Part shown: positions 44,226 to 52,969 of the stretch, piece after piece
Position numbering within the stretch: position 1 is the stretch's first letter
How the letters are laid out: each line of letters begins with the position of its first letter
From: CAYLPJ01 sp964385465
GTDB taxonomy: Bacteria > Planctomycetota > Phycisphaerae > SM23-33
Assembly (NCBI GenBank): GCA_964385465.1
Contig: CAYLPJ010000007.1
Span: 72,817 to 136,816 of the forward strand
DNA length: 64,000 bases
Direction of reading: 5' to 3'
Translations under genes and position numbers: made by a program
The notes under the pieces: generated by a model
Database searches by the model: none
What the model was told of the DNA's origin: nothing
The model's input: only the letters and a program-made list of their open reading frames with translations

Positions 44226-45095
44226 TCAGACGTACCTCCGGTGCAGCTCGCGGAGGTCGATGCGGGCGTCGGTGTCTTCGGCGAGGGCGACGTTGGCGGC
44301 GACCTCCTCCGGCGTCCGCATCCCCACAAGCATGCAGTCGACCTCCGGCGTGGAGAGGATGAACCGCAGGGCAAGGCGGACCACGCGCGCGGGGTCCAGC
44401 CCGTCGAACTCCGCGGCCAGCAGGCGAGGCAGGACCTGGCAGGTGGTCGATCGCATGGTCACCACCCCGAGGTCGAGGGCCTTCGCCAGCGGGATCACGC
44501 CGGTGGGCTCGCGCTGGTAGTCGCAGCAGCTTTGGTAGATGGCGTTGTAGGCAACCTGGAGCACATCGACCTTGCCGGTCCGCAGGATGCGTTCCAGGCC
44601 TCCACTGGGGCCCTCGGCGGTGATGCCCGGAAAGCGAACCCGCCCGGTATCGCACATGTGGCGGGACCAGTCGAGCACGCCGGAGGCCAGCACACGGGCG
44701 GTGAGCTCCTCGTCGTAGAACCCGCCATGGAGCTGGAGGACGTCCACGCGGTCGGTGCGGAGATTGGCGAGGGATTCATCCAGGCGGGCGGTCCAGGCCT
44801 TCTCGCCGGCGTCGGGATCGAAGGTGTACTTCGTGGCGACCGCGACGCGGTCGCGGCAGCCTTCGAGGGCCTCGCCCATGATTCGCTCGCCGAGCCCGTC
44901 GCCGTAGCCGGCTGCGGTGTCGAAGTAGGTCACGCCCAGCCGGACGGCCTCGCGGACGGCGGCGACGGCCCGGGTGCGAAAGGCATCGCTGTGGCGGTCG
45001 TCGCCGGTGAGGTAGCCCTGGAGCCCCAGCGGCGCGCCGCCGAAGCCCAGCCGCGAGACCTCCAGGTCGGTCCGTCCGAGCGTGCGAGTCTCCAT
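44226..45095 (-). CDS. Aldo/keto reductase
   Basis: The protein has 289 residues from ATG 45095, which has CGGAG upstream and gives METRTLGRTDLEVSRLGFGG, the standard family start. The catalytic tetrad is visible: Asp and Tyr in YFDTAAGYGDG, Lys in AVATKYTF and His in DVLQLHGG. The C-terminal VRLALRFILSTPEVDCMLVG and NVALAEDTD contact NADP. It probably reduces or oxidises a sugar or sugar acid (L-fucose dehydrogenase-like members share the GGAPLG start). It is two bases from the amidohydrolase gene and 13 bp from pgl, so it lies inside a catabolic operon. Confidence 0.9.
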   Translation of the reverse strand: METRTLGRTDLEVSRLGFGGAPLGLQGYLTGDDRHSDAFRTRAVAAVREAVRLGVTYFDTAAGYGDGLGERIMGEALEGCRDRVAVATKYTFDPDAGEKAWTARLDESLANLRTDRVDVLQLHGGFYDEELTARVLASGVLDWSRHMCDTGRVRFPGITAEGPSGGLERILRTGKVDVLQVAYNAIYQSCCDYQREPTGVIPLAKALDLGVVTMRSTTCQVLPRLLAAEFDGLDPARVVRLALRFILSTPEVDCMLVGMRTPEEVAANVALAEDTDARIDLRELHRRYV

Positions 45096-45108
45096 GGCGG
45101 CTCCGGAG

Positions 45109-45867
45109 TCAGTCGATCGATGCGGCGCGGGCGGCCTCGGCATCCAGTACGACCTTCATCGTGCCGTCGGTCGGCCGTACGCCCGCGACCGGAAGGTCCG
45201 CGGCGGCTTCGGGGTCGTCGCACACCAGTCGGGCGACGGCCTCGGTCTTGTCGGCGCCGGTGACGAAGAGCACCACGTTGCGGGCGGCGTTGATCAGCGG
45301 GTAGGTGAAGGTCATTCTCTCCCGGCCGAGGACGGGCACGTGGTAGGACATCACGAGCTTGTCGGTCTCGCTGAGTGCCTCGGTATCGGGGAAGAGGCTG
45401 GCGGTGTGCCCGTCGCGGCCCATGCCCAGGAGGATGAGGTCGAACCGGGGCAGCCCGCCGTCGCCGGCGGGGACGGTCTGGCGAACGGAACGCTCGTACT
45501 CGGCCGCCGCGGCGTCGAGGTCCTCGGCGTCTGCGGGCATGGGGTGTACGTGCATGAGCTGGATGGGCACGTGATCGAGCAGCGTCCGCTGGGCCATGCG
45601 GTAGTTGCTCTCGACGTGGTCCTGGGGCACATCGCGTTCGTCGCCGAAGAATACGACGACGTTCTGCCAGGGCACGTCGCCGCTGGCGGCGTCGGCAGCC
45701 AGGCGGAGGTACAGCCCGTGCGGCGTGGTCCCTCCGGCCAGGGCCAGGTAGCAATAGCCGTGGCGCTGCACGCTCTCGCGCACGATGCTCTTGACGAATC
45801 GCGAGGCCAGGCCGGTGGCCTGCTCGACGCTGGACTCGACATAGATCTCCCGAGACGCCTCGCCCAT
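45109..45867 (-). CDS. pgl: 6-phosphogluconolactonase
   Basis: The protein has 252 residues. Family motifs are LALAGGTTPHGLYLRL, VVFFGDERDVPQDHVESNY and LLGMGRDGHTASLFP. It hydrolyses 6-phosphogluconolactone in the oxidative pentose phosphate or Entner-Doudoroff route. The enzyme is cytoplasmic and full length. No zwf is adjacent; it instead sits 13 bp upstream of an aldo/keto reductase gene and 120 bp after the UPF0210 gene, so it may serve another sugar lactone pathway. Confidence 0.92.
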   Translation of the reverse strand: MGEASREIYVESSVEQATGLASRFVKSIVRESVQRHGYCYLALAGGTTPHGLYLRLAADAASGDVPWQNVVVFFGDERDVPQDHVESNYRMAQRTLLDHVPIQLMHVHPMPADAEDLDAAAAEYERSVRQTVPAGDGGLPRFDLILLGMGRDGHTASLFPDTEALSETDKLVMSYHVPVLGRERMTFTYPLINAARNVVLFVTGADKTEAVARLVCDDPEAAADLPVAGVRPTDGTMKVVLDAEAARAASID

Positions 45868-45987
45868 GGCGGACTCCTTTCAGTCAGGCTTCTCTCTTTA
45901 ATCGTCCTCGCCGGCGCCGGGTTCCCGTATGGCCCCGCGTCCGCTTCCGACCGCTGGCCGCCGGCAAGCGGCCGCTGCCTCCGAGCC

Positions 45988-47364
45988 TCAATTGCCGAGC
46001 GACTGAATCGGAGCGGGGATGCGCCCCCCGTGGCGCACGAAGGCGTCGCTTCCGCCGCAGCCGCGGACCGGCAGGATCGTCGCCGTGCCGAAAAGCCCGC
46101 CGAACTCCACCGTCTCCCCCGCCGACTTGCCGGGAACCGGGATCACGCGCACCGCCGTGGTCTTGTCGTTGACCACCCCGATCGCCGTCTCGTCGGCCAG
46201 GATCGCCGCAATCGTTTCGGCCGGTGTGTCGCCGGGAATCGCGATCATGTCCAGCCCCACGCTGCACACGCTGGTCATGGCCTCCAGCTTCTCGAGGGTC
46301 AACTCGCCGGCCGCCACCGCAGCCGAGAGGGCGGCGTCCTCGCTGATCGGGATGAACGCACCGCTGAGCCCGCCGACGCTGCTGGAGGCGAAGGCGCCTC
46401 CCTTCTTGACCGCATCGTTGAGCATCATGACCGCCGCGGTCGATCCCGGCGCGCCGATACGGGCGATCCCGAGCGTCTGGAGGATCTCGCCGACGCTGTC
46501 GCCGACCTTGGGCGTGGGCGCCAGCGACAGGTCCACGATCCCGAAGGCCACGCCCAGTTCGGAGGCGACCTCCCGCCCGATCAACTCGCCGACACGGGTG
46601 ACGCGGAAGCTTGTGATCTTGATCTCTTCGGCCAGGTCCCCGAGGGTCAGATCTCCGTCGGCCTGCTGGAGGCGGCGCTTCAGCGCGCTGCCCACCACCC
46701 CGGGCCCGGAGACGCCGATGTTGACCGTGGCCTCCGGCTCGCCGGGGCCCATGTAGGCCCCGGCCATGAAAGGATTGTCCTCGGGGATGTTGGCGAAGAC
46801 GACCAGCTTGGCGCAGCCGAAGCCGCCGGCGTCGGCGGTGGCGTCGGCGATCTCGCGGATCACCCGCCCCATCCGACCGATGGCGTCCATGTTCACGCCG
46901 GCTTTGCGGCTGGCGACGTTCACCGACGAGCACACCCGCTCGGTCTGGCTGAGCACATCCGGCAGGGCGTCCATGACCACGCGATCGCCGTCGGAGATGC
47001 CCTTGTGCACCAGCGCGGTGAAGCCGCCGACGAGATCCACGCCGCACTCGGCCGCGGCGCCGTCGATCGTCCGCGCCGCCTGAAGCGCCGCCGCCTTGCC
47101 GTGCCCCGCCAGCAGCATCGACGCCGGGGAGAGCGCCAGGCGCTTGTTGGTCACCGGGATGCCGTACTTGCCCCCCACCCTGTCGCAGACGGCCACGAGG
47201 CGCCCCGCGCGGGCGAGGATCTTCTCCCGCAGCTTGCGGCAGAGGTGATCCATGCTGCTGGCGGCGCAATCGTTGACGTTGACCGCCAGCGTCACCGTCC
47301 GCACGTCCAGGTACTCGGCGTGGAGCATCTGGATGGTCGAGAGGATCTCGTCGGTTCTAAGCAT
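45988..47364 (-). CDS. PFL/UPF0210 (DUF711) family protein
   Basis: The protein has 458 residues from ATG 47364 (MLRTDEILSTIQMLHAEYLDVRTVTLAVN), the family's normal start and length. Conserved blocks are MGRVIREIA, NIGVSGPGVV, ITSFRVTRVGELIGRE, LDLIAIPGDT-like (GLDMIAIPGDTPAE) and VIPVPGKSAGETVEFGGL. The three-dimensional fold resembles pyruvate formate-lyase-like barrels but the reaction is unknown. It overlaps the ACT-domain gene by 8 bp. This pair is conserved across distant bacteria and archaea, so the two proteins probably act together. Confidence 0.9.
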   Translation of the reverse strand: MLRTDEILSTIQMLHAEYLDVRTVTLAVNVNDCAASSMDHLCRKLREKILARAGRLVAVCDRVGGKYGIPVTNKRLALSPASMLLAGHGKAAALQAARTIDGAAAECGVDLVGGFTALVHKGISDGDRVVMDALPDVLSQTERVCSSVNVASRKAGVNMDAIGRMGRVIREIADATADAGGFGCAKLVVFANIPEDNPFMAGAYMGPGEPEATVNIGVSGPGVVGSALKRRLQQADGDLTLGDLAEEIKITSFRVTRVGELIGREVASELGVAFGIVDLSLAPTPKVGDSVGEILQTLGIARIGAPGSTAAVMMLNDAVKKGGAFASSSVGGLSGAFIPISEDAALSAAVAAGELTLEKLEAMTSVCSVGLDMIAIPGDTPAETIAAILADETAIGVVNDKTTAVRVIPVPGKSAGETVEFGGLFGTATILPVRGCGGSDAFVRHGGRIPAPIQSLGN

Positions 47365-47944
47365 GGTCTGCGCGGACCTCCCGGGCCGCAAGGCGAAGCT
47401 GATTGGTGGCCACGAATATCCCCTCGTGCTGGAGCCGCACGGTGAAGCCCTCCTCGCGCCCGATCTGCTCCAGGTCCGCCTGGAGCATGGGGATGGACCA
47501 GCGGGAGGGGATGTCCACCTCGCTGATGAGGACGAACTCCTTCCCGCTGCGGTCGCCGTAGAGATCCAGGATGTTGATGTCCTTGCCGGCGAGGTACTGC
47601 GTGAAGCGATGGATGATCCCCGGTCGGTCGGCGCCGAAGGCCGTGACCACGAACCGCCCCTGGCTGCCGGCGACGGCGGGCGAGGGCTCGACGTAGGGGC
47701 GGACGATGACCTGGAGCTTGCGCCCACGGGAGCGGACGTCGTCGGCAAGCGTGTCGGGCTCGACGGCCTCGGGGAAGCTGACGATCATGATCAGCGTGAA
47801 GTAGCCCCCCAGAACGGTCTGGCTGCACGCGTCGATGTTGCCTCCGGCGGCGATGACCGCCCCGCCGACGGCGGCAACGATGCCGGGGTGGTCGTCGGCG
47901 ACGACGTTCAGTACGTAGGCACTATCGAAGCGCGTCTTGCTCAC
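47357..47944 (-). CDS. Double ACT-domain regulator (UPF0237/GcvR-like)
   Basis: The protein has 195 residues from GTG 47944, with GGGAGG six bases upstream. Two ACT domains are visible: one starting at YVLNVVADDHPGIVAAVGG (about 9) and one at RFVVTAFGADRPGIIHRFTQY (about 97). ACT domains bind amino acids or small ligands and regulate partners. GcvR-type and UPF0237 proteins have this form, the latter usually with one ACT domain. It overlaps the UPF0210 gene by 8 bp, so tight coupling is expected. The ligand is unknown. Confidence 0.85.
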   Translation of the reverse strand: MSKTRFDSAYVLNVVADDHPGIVAAVGGAVIAAGGNIDACSQTVLGGYFTLIMIVSFPEAVEPDTLADDVRSRGRKLQVIVRPYVEPSPAVAGSQGRFVVTAFGADRPGIIHRFTQYLAGKDINILDLYGDRSGKEFVLISEVDIPSRWSIPMLQADLEQIGREEGFTVRLQHEGIFVATNQLRLAAREVRADHA

Positions 47945-48035
47945 GCGAAGCCTCCCTGTTTCACGCCCGATCATACGCCGAGCCGGTGCCGTTGGGAATA
48001 CCCCGCGCGGGGTTCGGCAACGCGCCCCGCGCCGA

Positions 48036-49088
48036 CTACCTGCTGATCCGCGCCCCCCCGCCGGCGAGGGCCTTCTCGGCTTCGACACGCGTGGCCCAGT
48101 TCAGGTCGCCGGGGAAGGTGTGTGCCAGGGCGGAGTAGGCGGCGGCGAACTCGACGGCCTCGGCGGGCTCGCGACCATCCAGGAGGCAGGAAATCAGCCC
48201 GGCGGAGAAGCTGTCTCCCCCGCCGACGCGGTCGACGAGCTCCAGGTTCTCGTAAACGCTGCTGAGGTGGAACTCCTGGCCGTCGAACAGCAGGCAGCGC
48301 CAGTCGTTCAGCAGGCCGGTCTTGGCGTCCCGCAACGTCGTGCCCACCTTCTCGAGGTTCGGGTACCGTTCCACCGCGCGGCGGACGACCTGCTTGTAAC
48401 TCTCGGGATCCAGCTTCGAGTAGCTCTCGTCGGTGCCCTCGGCCGCAAGGCCCAGGCACTTCTCGAAGTCCTCCTCGTTGCCGATCAGCACCTTCACGTG
48501 CGGGATGATCCGGGCGTTGGTCCGCTGCGCCTGTTCCGCCGACCAGAGCTTGCCGCGGAAGTTCAGGTCGTAGCTGGTCCCGCAGCCGCACTCGGCCGCG
48601 GCGGTGAACGCGGCGATGACCGTCTCGGCGAGGTCCTCCGACAACGCCGGCGTGATGCCGCTGCAGTGCAGCCACCGCGCCCGGCCGAGGAGGGCCTTCC
48701 AGTCGAGCATGTCGGGCGTCATGCGGCTGACGGCGGTGTGCCCACGGTCGTACGTGACCGCGCTGGCCCGGGGCCCGGCACCGATCTCGATGTGGTAGAA
48801 GCCGTTCCGCTCATGCCCCACGCCGTCGAAGTCCGCCCACAGCACGTGGGAGGTATCCACGCCGTGGAAACGGGCCGTGTTGGCGATCAGCCGCCCGGAC
48901 CAGACGTCCACCAGCCGGCTGACCCACGCCGACCGCAGGCCCAGCCTCGCGGCGTTGACCGCAACATTCCATTCCGCCCCGCCGGCGCTGACGTCCATCT
49001 GCGTGGCCGCCTCCAGACGCATGTGATTCGGCGACGCCAGGCGGACCATCGCCTCGCCGAACGTGACCAGATCGTAGTCCTTGGACAT
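48036..49088 (-). CDS. kdgK: PfkB-family 2-keto-3-deoxygluconate kinase
   Basis: The protein has 350 residues from ATG 49088 (MSKDYDLVTFGEAMVRLASP). N-terminal blocks match KDG kinases: GEAMVRL, VSAGGAEWNVAVNAARLG and VDTSHV. The active-site loop is VGGGDSFSAGL (about 305-315), with the catalytic Asp in the position of the GAGD motif; the first Ala of that motif is Gly here. It phosphorylates 2-keto-3-deoxygluconate to KDPG in uronate (alginate, pectin, ulvan) breakdown. The alginate-lyase-family gene at 62.5 kb and the nearby oxidoreductases fit this. Other PfkB sugars (fructose, ribose) are less likely. Confidence 0.82.
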   Translation of the reverse strand: MSKDYDLVTFGEAMVRLASPNHMRLEAATQMDVSAGGAEWNVAVNAARLGLRSAWVSRLVDVWSGRLIANTARFHGVDTSHVLWADFDGVGHERNGFYHIEIGAGPRASAVTYDRGHTAVSRMTPDMLDWKALLGRARWLHCSGITPALSEDLAETVIAAFTAAAECGCGTSYDLNFRGKLWSAEQAQRTNARIIPHVKVLIGNEEDFEKCLGLAAEGTDESYSKLDPESYKQVVRRAVERYPNLEKVGTTLRDAKTGLLNDWRCLLFDGQEFHLSSVYENLELVDRVGGGDSFSAGLISCLLDGREPAEAVEFAAAYSALAHTFPGDLNWATRVEAEKALAGGGARISR

Positions 49089-49199
49089 CGAGGGTGCCTT
49101 TCCATCGGGGGTTCGCAACGGCCCGGCCGTCCGTCGCCGACCGGCGGCGACAGTCTCCCCCATTCGCCCCCGCAGATCAAGGTGCCGACGGGCCGCCGG

Positions 49200-51428
49200 C
49201 TACTTCTGCTTCTCCCGCTCGCGCTTCTGCTTGAGGTACTGCTGCGCCTGCTTGATGATCTTGCCGGCTTCCTTCCGCGTGCGGTCGCTCTGGGTGAGCG
49301 TCAGCAGGCGCTGCATGTCCTCGATGGCCGCCTCGGGATTCTCCCGGGCGACGTACCGCGCGGCGTGGCAGGCGGCCTGCTCGGCCGTCGAGCGAAGCTC
49401 GGGGTGATCGATGTACTCCATGACCATCTTGACCGACGCGGCCGTGCGGAGCTGGCCGAGGCCCTGGATGATGTACTTGCGCTCCTCGGGCCGCGCGGCG
49501 AGGTCCATGATCTGGATGTACATCCAGATCTTCTTCTCCGGGGGCAGCTCGATCCGCCGCAGCAGGCGGATGTAGCCGCGGACGGCGAGGGCACGCTCTT
49601 CCTTGCTGGTTGCGTTGCGCGCGACCTTCAGCAACTGCTGGGCGGCGGCAGGGTCGCGGGCGCGGGCGAGGGCCTCCACCGCAGCCTCCCGGACGGTCTC
49701 GTTCTCGTCGGAAAGCCCCGAGGCCAGGGCCGCCATGGCCGTCGGCCCGGTAAGGTGCCCGCAGACGCTCATCAGGGCGGCGCGGGAGTTGGGGTCTCGG
49801 GCGCCGCGGAGGTTGTCAGCCAGGAGAAACGCGACGTCCTCATCGTCCTCGGCGCGGCCGGCGATGTACGTCAGGGCGCGCTCGGCGTAGCGGCGTTCGT
49901 AGCGGTCTTTGGCGGCGTCGAGCCACTTGCAGATCGGGGGTATGGCATTGGCGTCGCCGACCTGGCCCAGCGCGGACAGGGCGGTGTGGCGGATGCCCGT
50001 GTCGGCATCGGCGGCCAGCGAGAGCAGGACATCGGTCGCCTCGGCGGCGCGGCGTGCGCCGAGGGTCTGGATGAGCTGGCGGCGGACCTGCGGCTCGCCG
50101 GACCGCACGCCGGCGATCATGGCCTGATGCACGTCCGGCCCGCGGAGGCGGCGGAGCGCCCGTTCGGCCAGTTCGCGCTCCTTCTCCTTGCCCTTGACAT
50201 GCTGGGTCGCCAGGCGGGCCAGGAGGATGACATCCTCGGCCGTCCCGACGCCGGCGAGCGCGTCGATTCCCGCCAGGCGCAGGCGCTGGCGGTCTTCCTT
50301 GCTGCCGGCGGGATTGGTCATGGCCTGGAGCACCGCGGCCCGCCCGGCGCGGTCGGCCCGCGCGCCGAGCAGTTCGATCAGCGCGATCTTGCGGTTCAGG
50401 TCCGTCGCCTTGGCCAACTGGTCGGCCAGGGCGCGCGTGGCGTCGCTGCCGGGCAGCTCCCGGGCGAGTTCCATCGCAACCGGCATGATGGCCGAATCGC
50501 CCCCGGCGATCAGCTTGAGGATCGCGCCGACGGCCTGCTCGCCCCGGGCGGCCACCATGCACCGAAGGGCCGCGATCCGGTTGCGCTTCGGCTCGGTGGG
50601 ATTCTCATAGAACTTGCGGTAGACGGTCTCGGCCGTGCGGGCGTCCCCGGCGGCGCGGGCTGCGTGGGCGATGGCGAACAGCGCGTCGGCGATGGTCGTC
50701 CGCAGCACGGGCGTGGCCAGCAGGCGCATGTCGTTGAGGGCCTTCTGGGCGTCGGGCCCGCCGATTTTCCCCAGCGCGGCCGCGGCGGCGCGCGCGATGC
50801 GCTCGTCCTCCTCTCGAAGCATTTTGGCCAGCCACTCGATCGCGCGGCGGTCGCGACGGTAGCCGATCGCGTTGATCAGCGCGACCTTCCATTCCGGGCG
50901 AACGGCCTGGAACGCCGCCTGGCGGAGCTTCGCGGACGCCTCGGGCGAGTCGTTCCGCTGCAGCGCCCGCAGGGCCCGCTCGCGCATGGTCTGGTCGCGG
51001 TCGAACAGCCGCGCGGCGAGCGCGTCAACGCTTTCGGCGCCCCCGATATACTCCAGCATGGTAAGGATCACGCCGGGAGGAACCTTCTCCGGCGGCTCGG
51101 CCAGCAGCTTCAGCAGCACCCCGCACATCATCGCGCGGCGGTTGGAGGGCGCATCCGGGCGGGTCGTGCGCAGGCAGACGGTCTCGAGGTCGTCGCGGGC
51201 GCGGATGCGGTAGGAGGTCGACAGCCCGCGGTTGGTCATCCGGTCGAGCAGGTAGCGAACGGCATCGTTGTAGGCGGCGGGCCAGTTGGCATCGGGGCGC
51301 TGCTTGGGCTTGGCCTCACCGGTGAGTTCGGCCACGAGGGAGCGCAGCTCGGACTCCCGGGACGCCGCCGGCAGCAGCGCCGCCGCGAGCGCCAGGCACG
51401 TCGCCGCAATGAGGATCGAGGATCGCAT
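49200..51428 (-). CDS. Exported HEAT-repeat protein
   Basis: The protein has 742 residues. A signal peptide (about 1-22, ending LLPAAS) is followed by at least twelve HEAT/PBS-lyase-type helical repeats. Examples are RRAIEWLAKMLREEDERIARAAAAAL, ALSALGQVGDANAIPPICKWL and MAALASGLSDENETVREAAVEALA. No enzyme motif is seen. The C-terminus is basic (KQKREREKQK). Such solenoids bind other proteins; in planctomycetes they are common in the exported set. It is 17 bp after the Tat-oxidoreductase stop, so it may share its operon. Confidence 0.75.
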   Translation of the reverse strand: MRSSILIAATCLALAAALLPAASRESELRSLVAELTGEAKPKQRPDANWPAAYNDAVRYLLDRMTNRGLSTSYRIRARDDLETVCLRTTRPDAPSNRRAMMCGVLLKLLAEPPEKVPPGVILTMLEYIGGAESVDALAARLFDRDQTMRERALRALQRNDSPEASAKLRQAAFQAVRPEWKVALINAIGYRRDRRAIEWLAKMLREEDERIARAAAAALGKIGGPDAQKALNDMRLLATPVLRTTIADALFAIAHAARAAGDARTAETVYRKFYENPTEPKRNRIAALRCMVAARGEQAVGAILKLIAGGDSAIMPVAMELARELPGSDATRALADQLAKATDLNRKIALIELLGARADRAGRAAVLQAMTNPAGSKEDRQRLRLAGIDALAGVGTAEDVILLARLATQHVKGKEKERELAERALRRLRGPDVHQAMIAGVRSGEPQVRRQLIQTLGARRAAEATDVLLSLAADADTGIRHTALSALGQVGDANAIPPICKWLDAAKDRYERRYAERALTYIAGRAEDDEDVAFLLADNLRGARDPNSRAALMSVCGHLTGPTAMAALASGLSDENETVREAAVEALARARDPAAAQQLLKVARNATSKEERALAVRGYIRLLRRIELPPEKKIWMYIQIMDLAARPEERKYIIQGLGQLRTAASVKMVMEYIDHPELRSTAEQAACHAARYVARENPEAAIEDMQRLLTLTQSDRTRKEAGKIIKQAQQYLKQKREREKQK

Positions 51429-51444
51429 GGTTCGTCTCTTGCGC

Positions 51445-52722
51445 TCACAGCCGCCACGGCGCGCGGCGGGGTCGGTCCAGCCAACGTGCGGCGACCGGGT
51501 CGCCGACGATGGACCACGTCGCCGGGTCGTAGCGGACGGCCCGCCCGAGCCAGGCGACGATGTTGAACAGATGGGCCACGCTCACCGACCGCGCCGCGGG
51601 CCCGACGTCGGCGGCGCAGCGTTGGCGGGTGCGGATGGCGTCCAGGAAGTTCTCGGCATGGTCGAGGTTGCGCCGGGCGTTCTCGTCTTCCTCGGCGAAG
51701 GCCTGCTCGACGATCGTCTCGGGATAGCTCTCGATGCCCCGTCGGCCTCGACCGAAGGCCAATGCCCCCTTCGAGCCGGTGATCTCCAGCGATGCCTTGT
51801 GGGGCCCCCGGTCGTTGATCAGCTCGACGCCGTCGGCGTAGACGGCGCGGGAGGCGGTGCGCTTCTCGCCCTCGCCGGCAGCGGGGACGACCTCGACCGG
51901 CCCGGTGTCGTCACGCCCCAGTGCCCATTGGGCCAGGTCGATGTACTCGGCGCCGGTGGCGGTCATGTACCCGCCGGAGTAGTCCCGCCAGGCCCGCCAG
52001 CCGCTGTAGGAGCCGAACGTCCCCGAGCAGCGGCCCGGGTGATACGGCGCCCGCGGGGCCGGGCCCAGCCACATGTCCCAGTCCAGGTGGTCCGGCACCG
52101 GCTTGGCGCCCAGGAAGCACTGCTTGCTCGGGCCGCCCCCGGAAACGTGAGCGGTCTTGATCTGCCCGAGGCGGCCCTCGCGAACGATCCTGGCGGCCAG
52201 GCGGTAGTAGCCCCTGGAGCGGTACTGCGTACCGCACTGGAAGACGCGTCCGTAGCGTCGGACGATGCGTTCCATGGCGCGGGCTTCGTGGACGGTCAGC
52301 GACAGCGGGGACTCGCAGAGGATGTCCTTGCCGGCGCGTGCGGCCCGGACCGCGATGGCCGCGTGCCAGTGATCCGGCGTGGCGATGACGACGGCGTCGA
52401 CGTTCGGGTCGGCCAGGACCTCGCGGAAGTCGCCGGTGGCCTGGCAGCCCTTGTGACTCCGCGCCGCATACTGCTGAGACTTATCGCGGACCTTGGCGTC
52501 GACGTCGCAGACCCACAACGTCCGGCCCTGGCGGTAGTTGCCAAGGTGGCGAACCCACGCGTGACCGCGGCGCCCGCAGCCGATATAGCCGACGCCGATC
52601 CGGTCCTCGCTCTTGGGGTCGTCGCCGCGCGCGGCCCGGCCCAGGACGAGCGGCGCCCCCGCCGCGGCCGCCAGCCCGCCGAGAAACGCACGCCGTGTCA
52701 TGTTTGCAGAGTTCGTTGCCAT
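51445..52722 (-). CDS. Tat-exported Gfo/Idh/MocA-family oxidoreductase lacking the EKP lysine
   Basis: The protein has 425 residues; ATG 52701 (MTRRAFLGG) is a shorter start. A twin-arginine signal (TRRAFLGGLAAAAG) precedes a Rossmann domain (VGYIGCGRRGHAW) and an alpha/beta substrate domain. The family's EKP motif reads CESPL, with Ser138 in place of the catalytic lysine. The later IDLAQWALG block is preceded by Glu instead of the usual His (TATGAEYIDLAQW). Normal members oxidise or reduce sugars with NAD(P). Here catalysis is likely altered. Cofactor loading before Tat export is expected. The gene starts 21 bp downstream of a strong palindrome. Confidence 0.85.
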   Translation of the reverse strand: MATNSANMTRRAFLGGLAAAAGAPLVLGRAARGDDPKSEDRIGVGYIGCGRRGHAWVRHLGNYRQGRTLWVCDVDAKVRDKSQQYAARSHKGCQATGDFREVLADPNVDAVVIATPDHWHAAIAVRAARAGKDILCESPLSLTVHEARAMERIVRRYGRVFQCGTQYRSRGYYRLAARIVREGRLGQIKTAHVSGGGPSKQCFLGAKPVPDHLDWDMWLGPAPRAPYHPGRCSGTFGSYSGWRAWRDYSGGYMTATGAEYIDLAQWALGRDDTGPVEVVPAAGEGEKRTASRAVYADGVELINDRGPHKASLEITGSKGALAFGRGRRGIESYPETIVEQAFAEEDENARRNLDHAENFLDAIRTRQRCAADVGPAARSVSVAHLFNIVAWLGRAVRYDPATWSIVGDPVAARWLDRPRRAPWRL

Positions 52723-52743
52723 GTGCCCGGTAGCCTCGAAATC

Positions 52744-52761
52744 CCGCGGTCCAGACCGCGG
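52744..52761. repeat. Perfect 8-bp inverted repeat, CCGCGGTC-CA-GACCGCGG
   Basis: Both arms (52744-52751, 52754-52761) match perfectly with a 2-base loop. It is located just upstream of the Tat-oxidoreductase gene and about 200 bp past the oligopeptide transporter operon. No T-run follows on either strand. It could be an operator, a 5'-leader hairpin or a dispersed palindromic element. Confidence 0.6.
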
Positions 52762-52969
52762 CTACTCCCTTAAACCGGCAAGGCGCGAAGGATTCTCTTT
52801 TTGCGGGGGTTTTCCTTTGGAGCCGCCTCGGACGGGACGACGAATGCCCGGTCCCGAACACGGAAGAGGCGGGGGTGGACCTCGGGCTGCCCTTCGGAGC
52901 TCTGCCTTCGGCAGCAGGCCAACGTGCTCCCTGGCACCTGAGGACCGGCTCCTGCCGCTCTACGACGGC

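Noticed and set aside
41503..44520. A 1005-codon + strand frame over the sulfatase and amidohydrolase genes
   Set aside because: It is an antisense shadow, compositionally skewed and without motifs.
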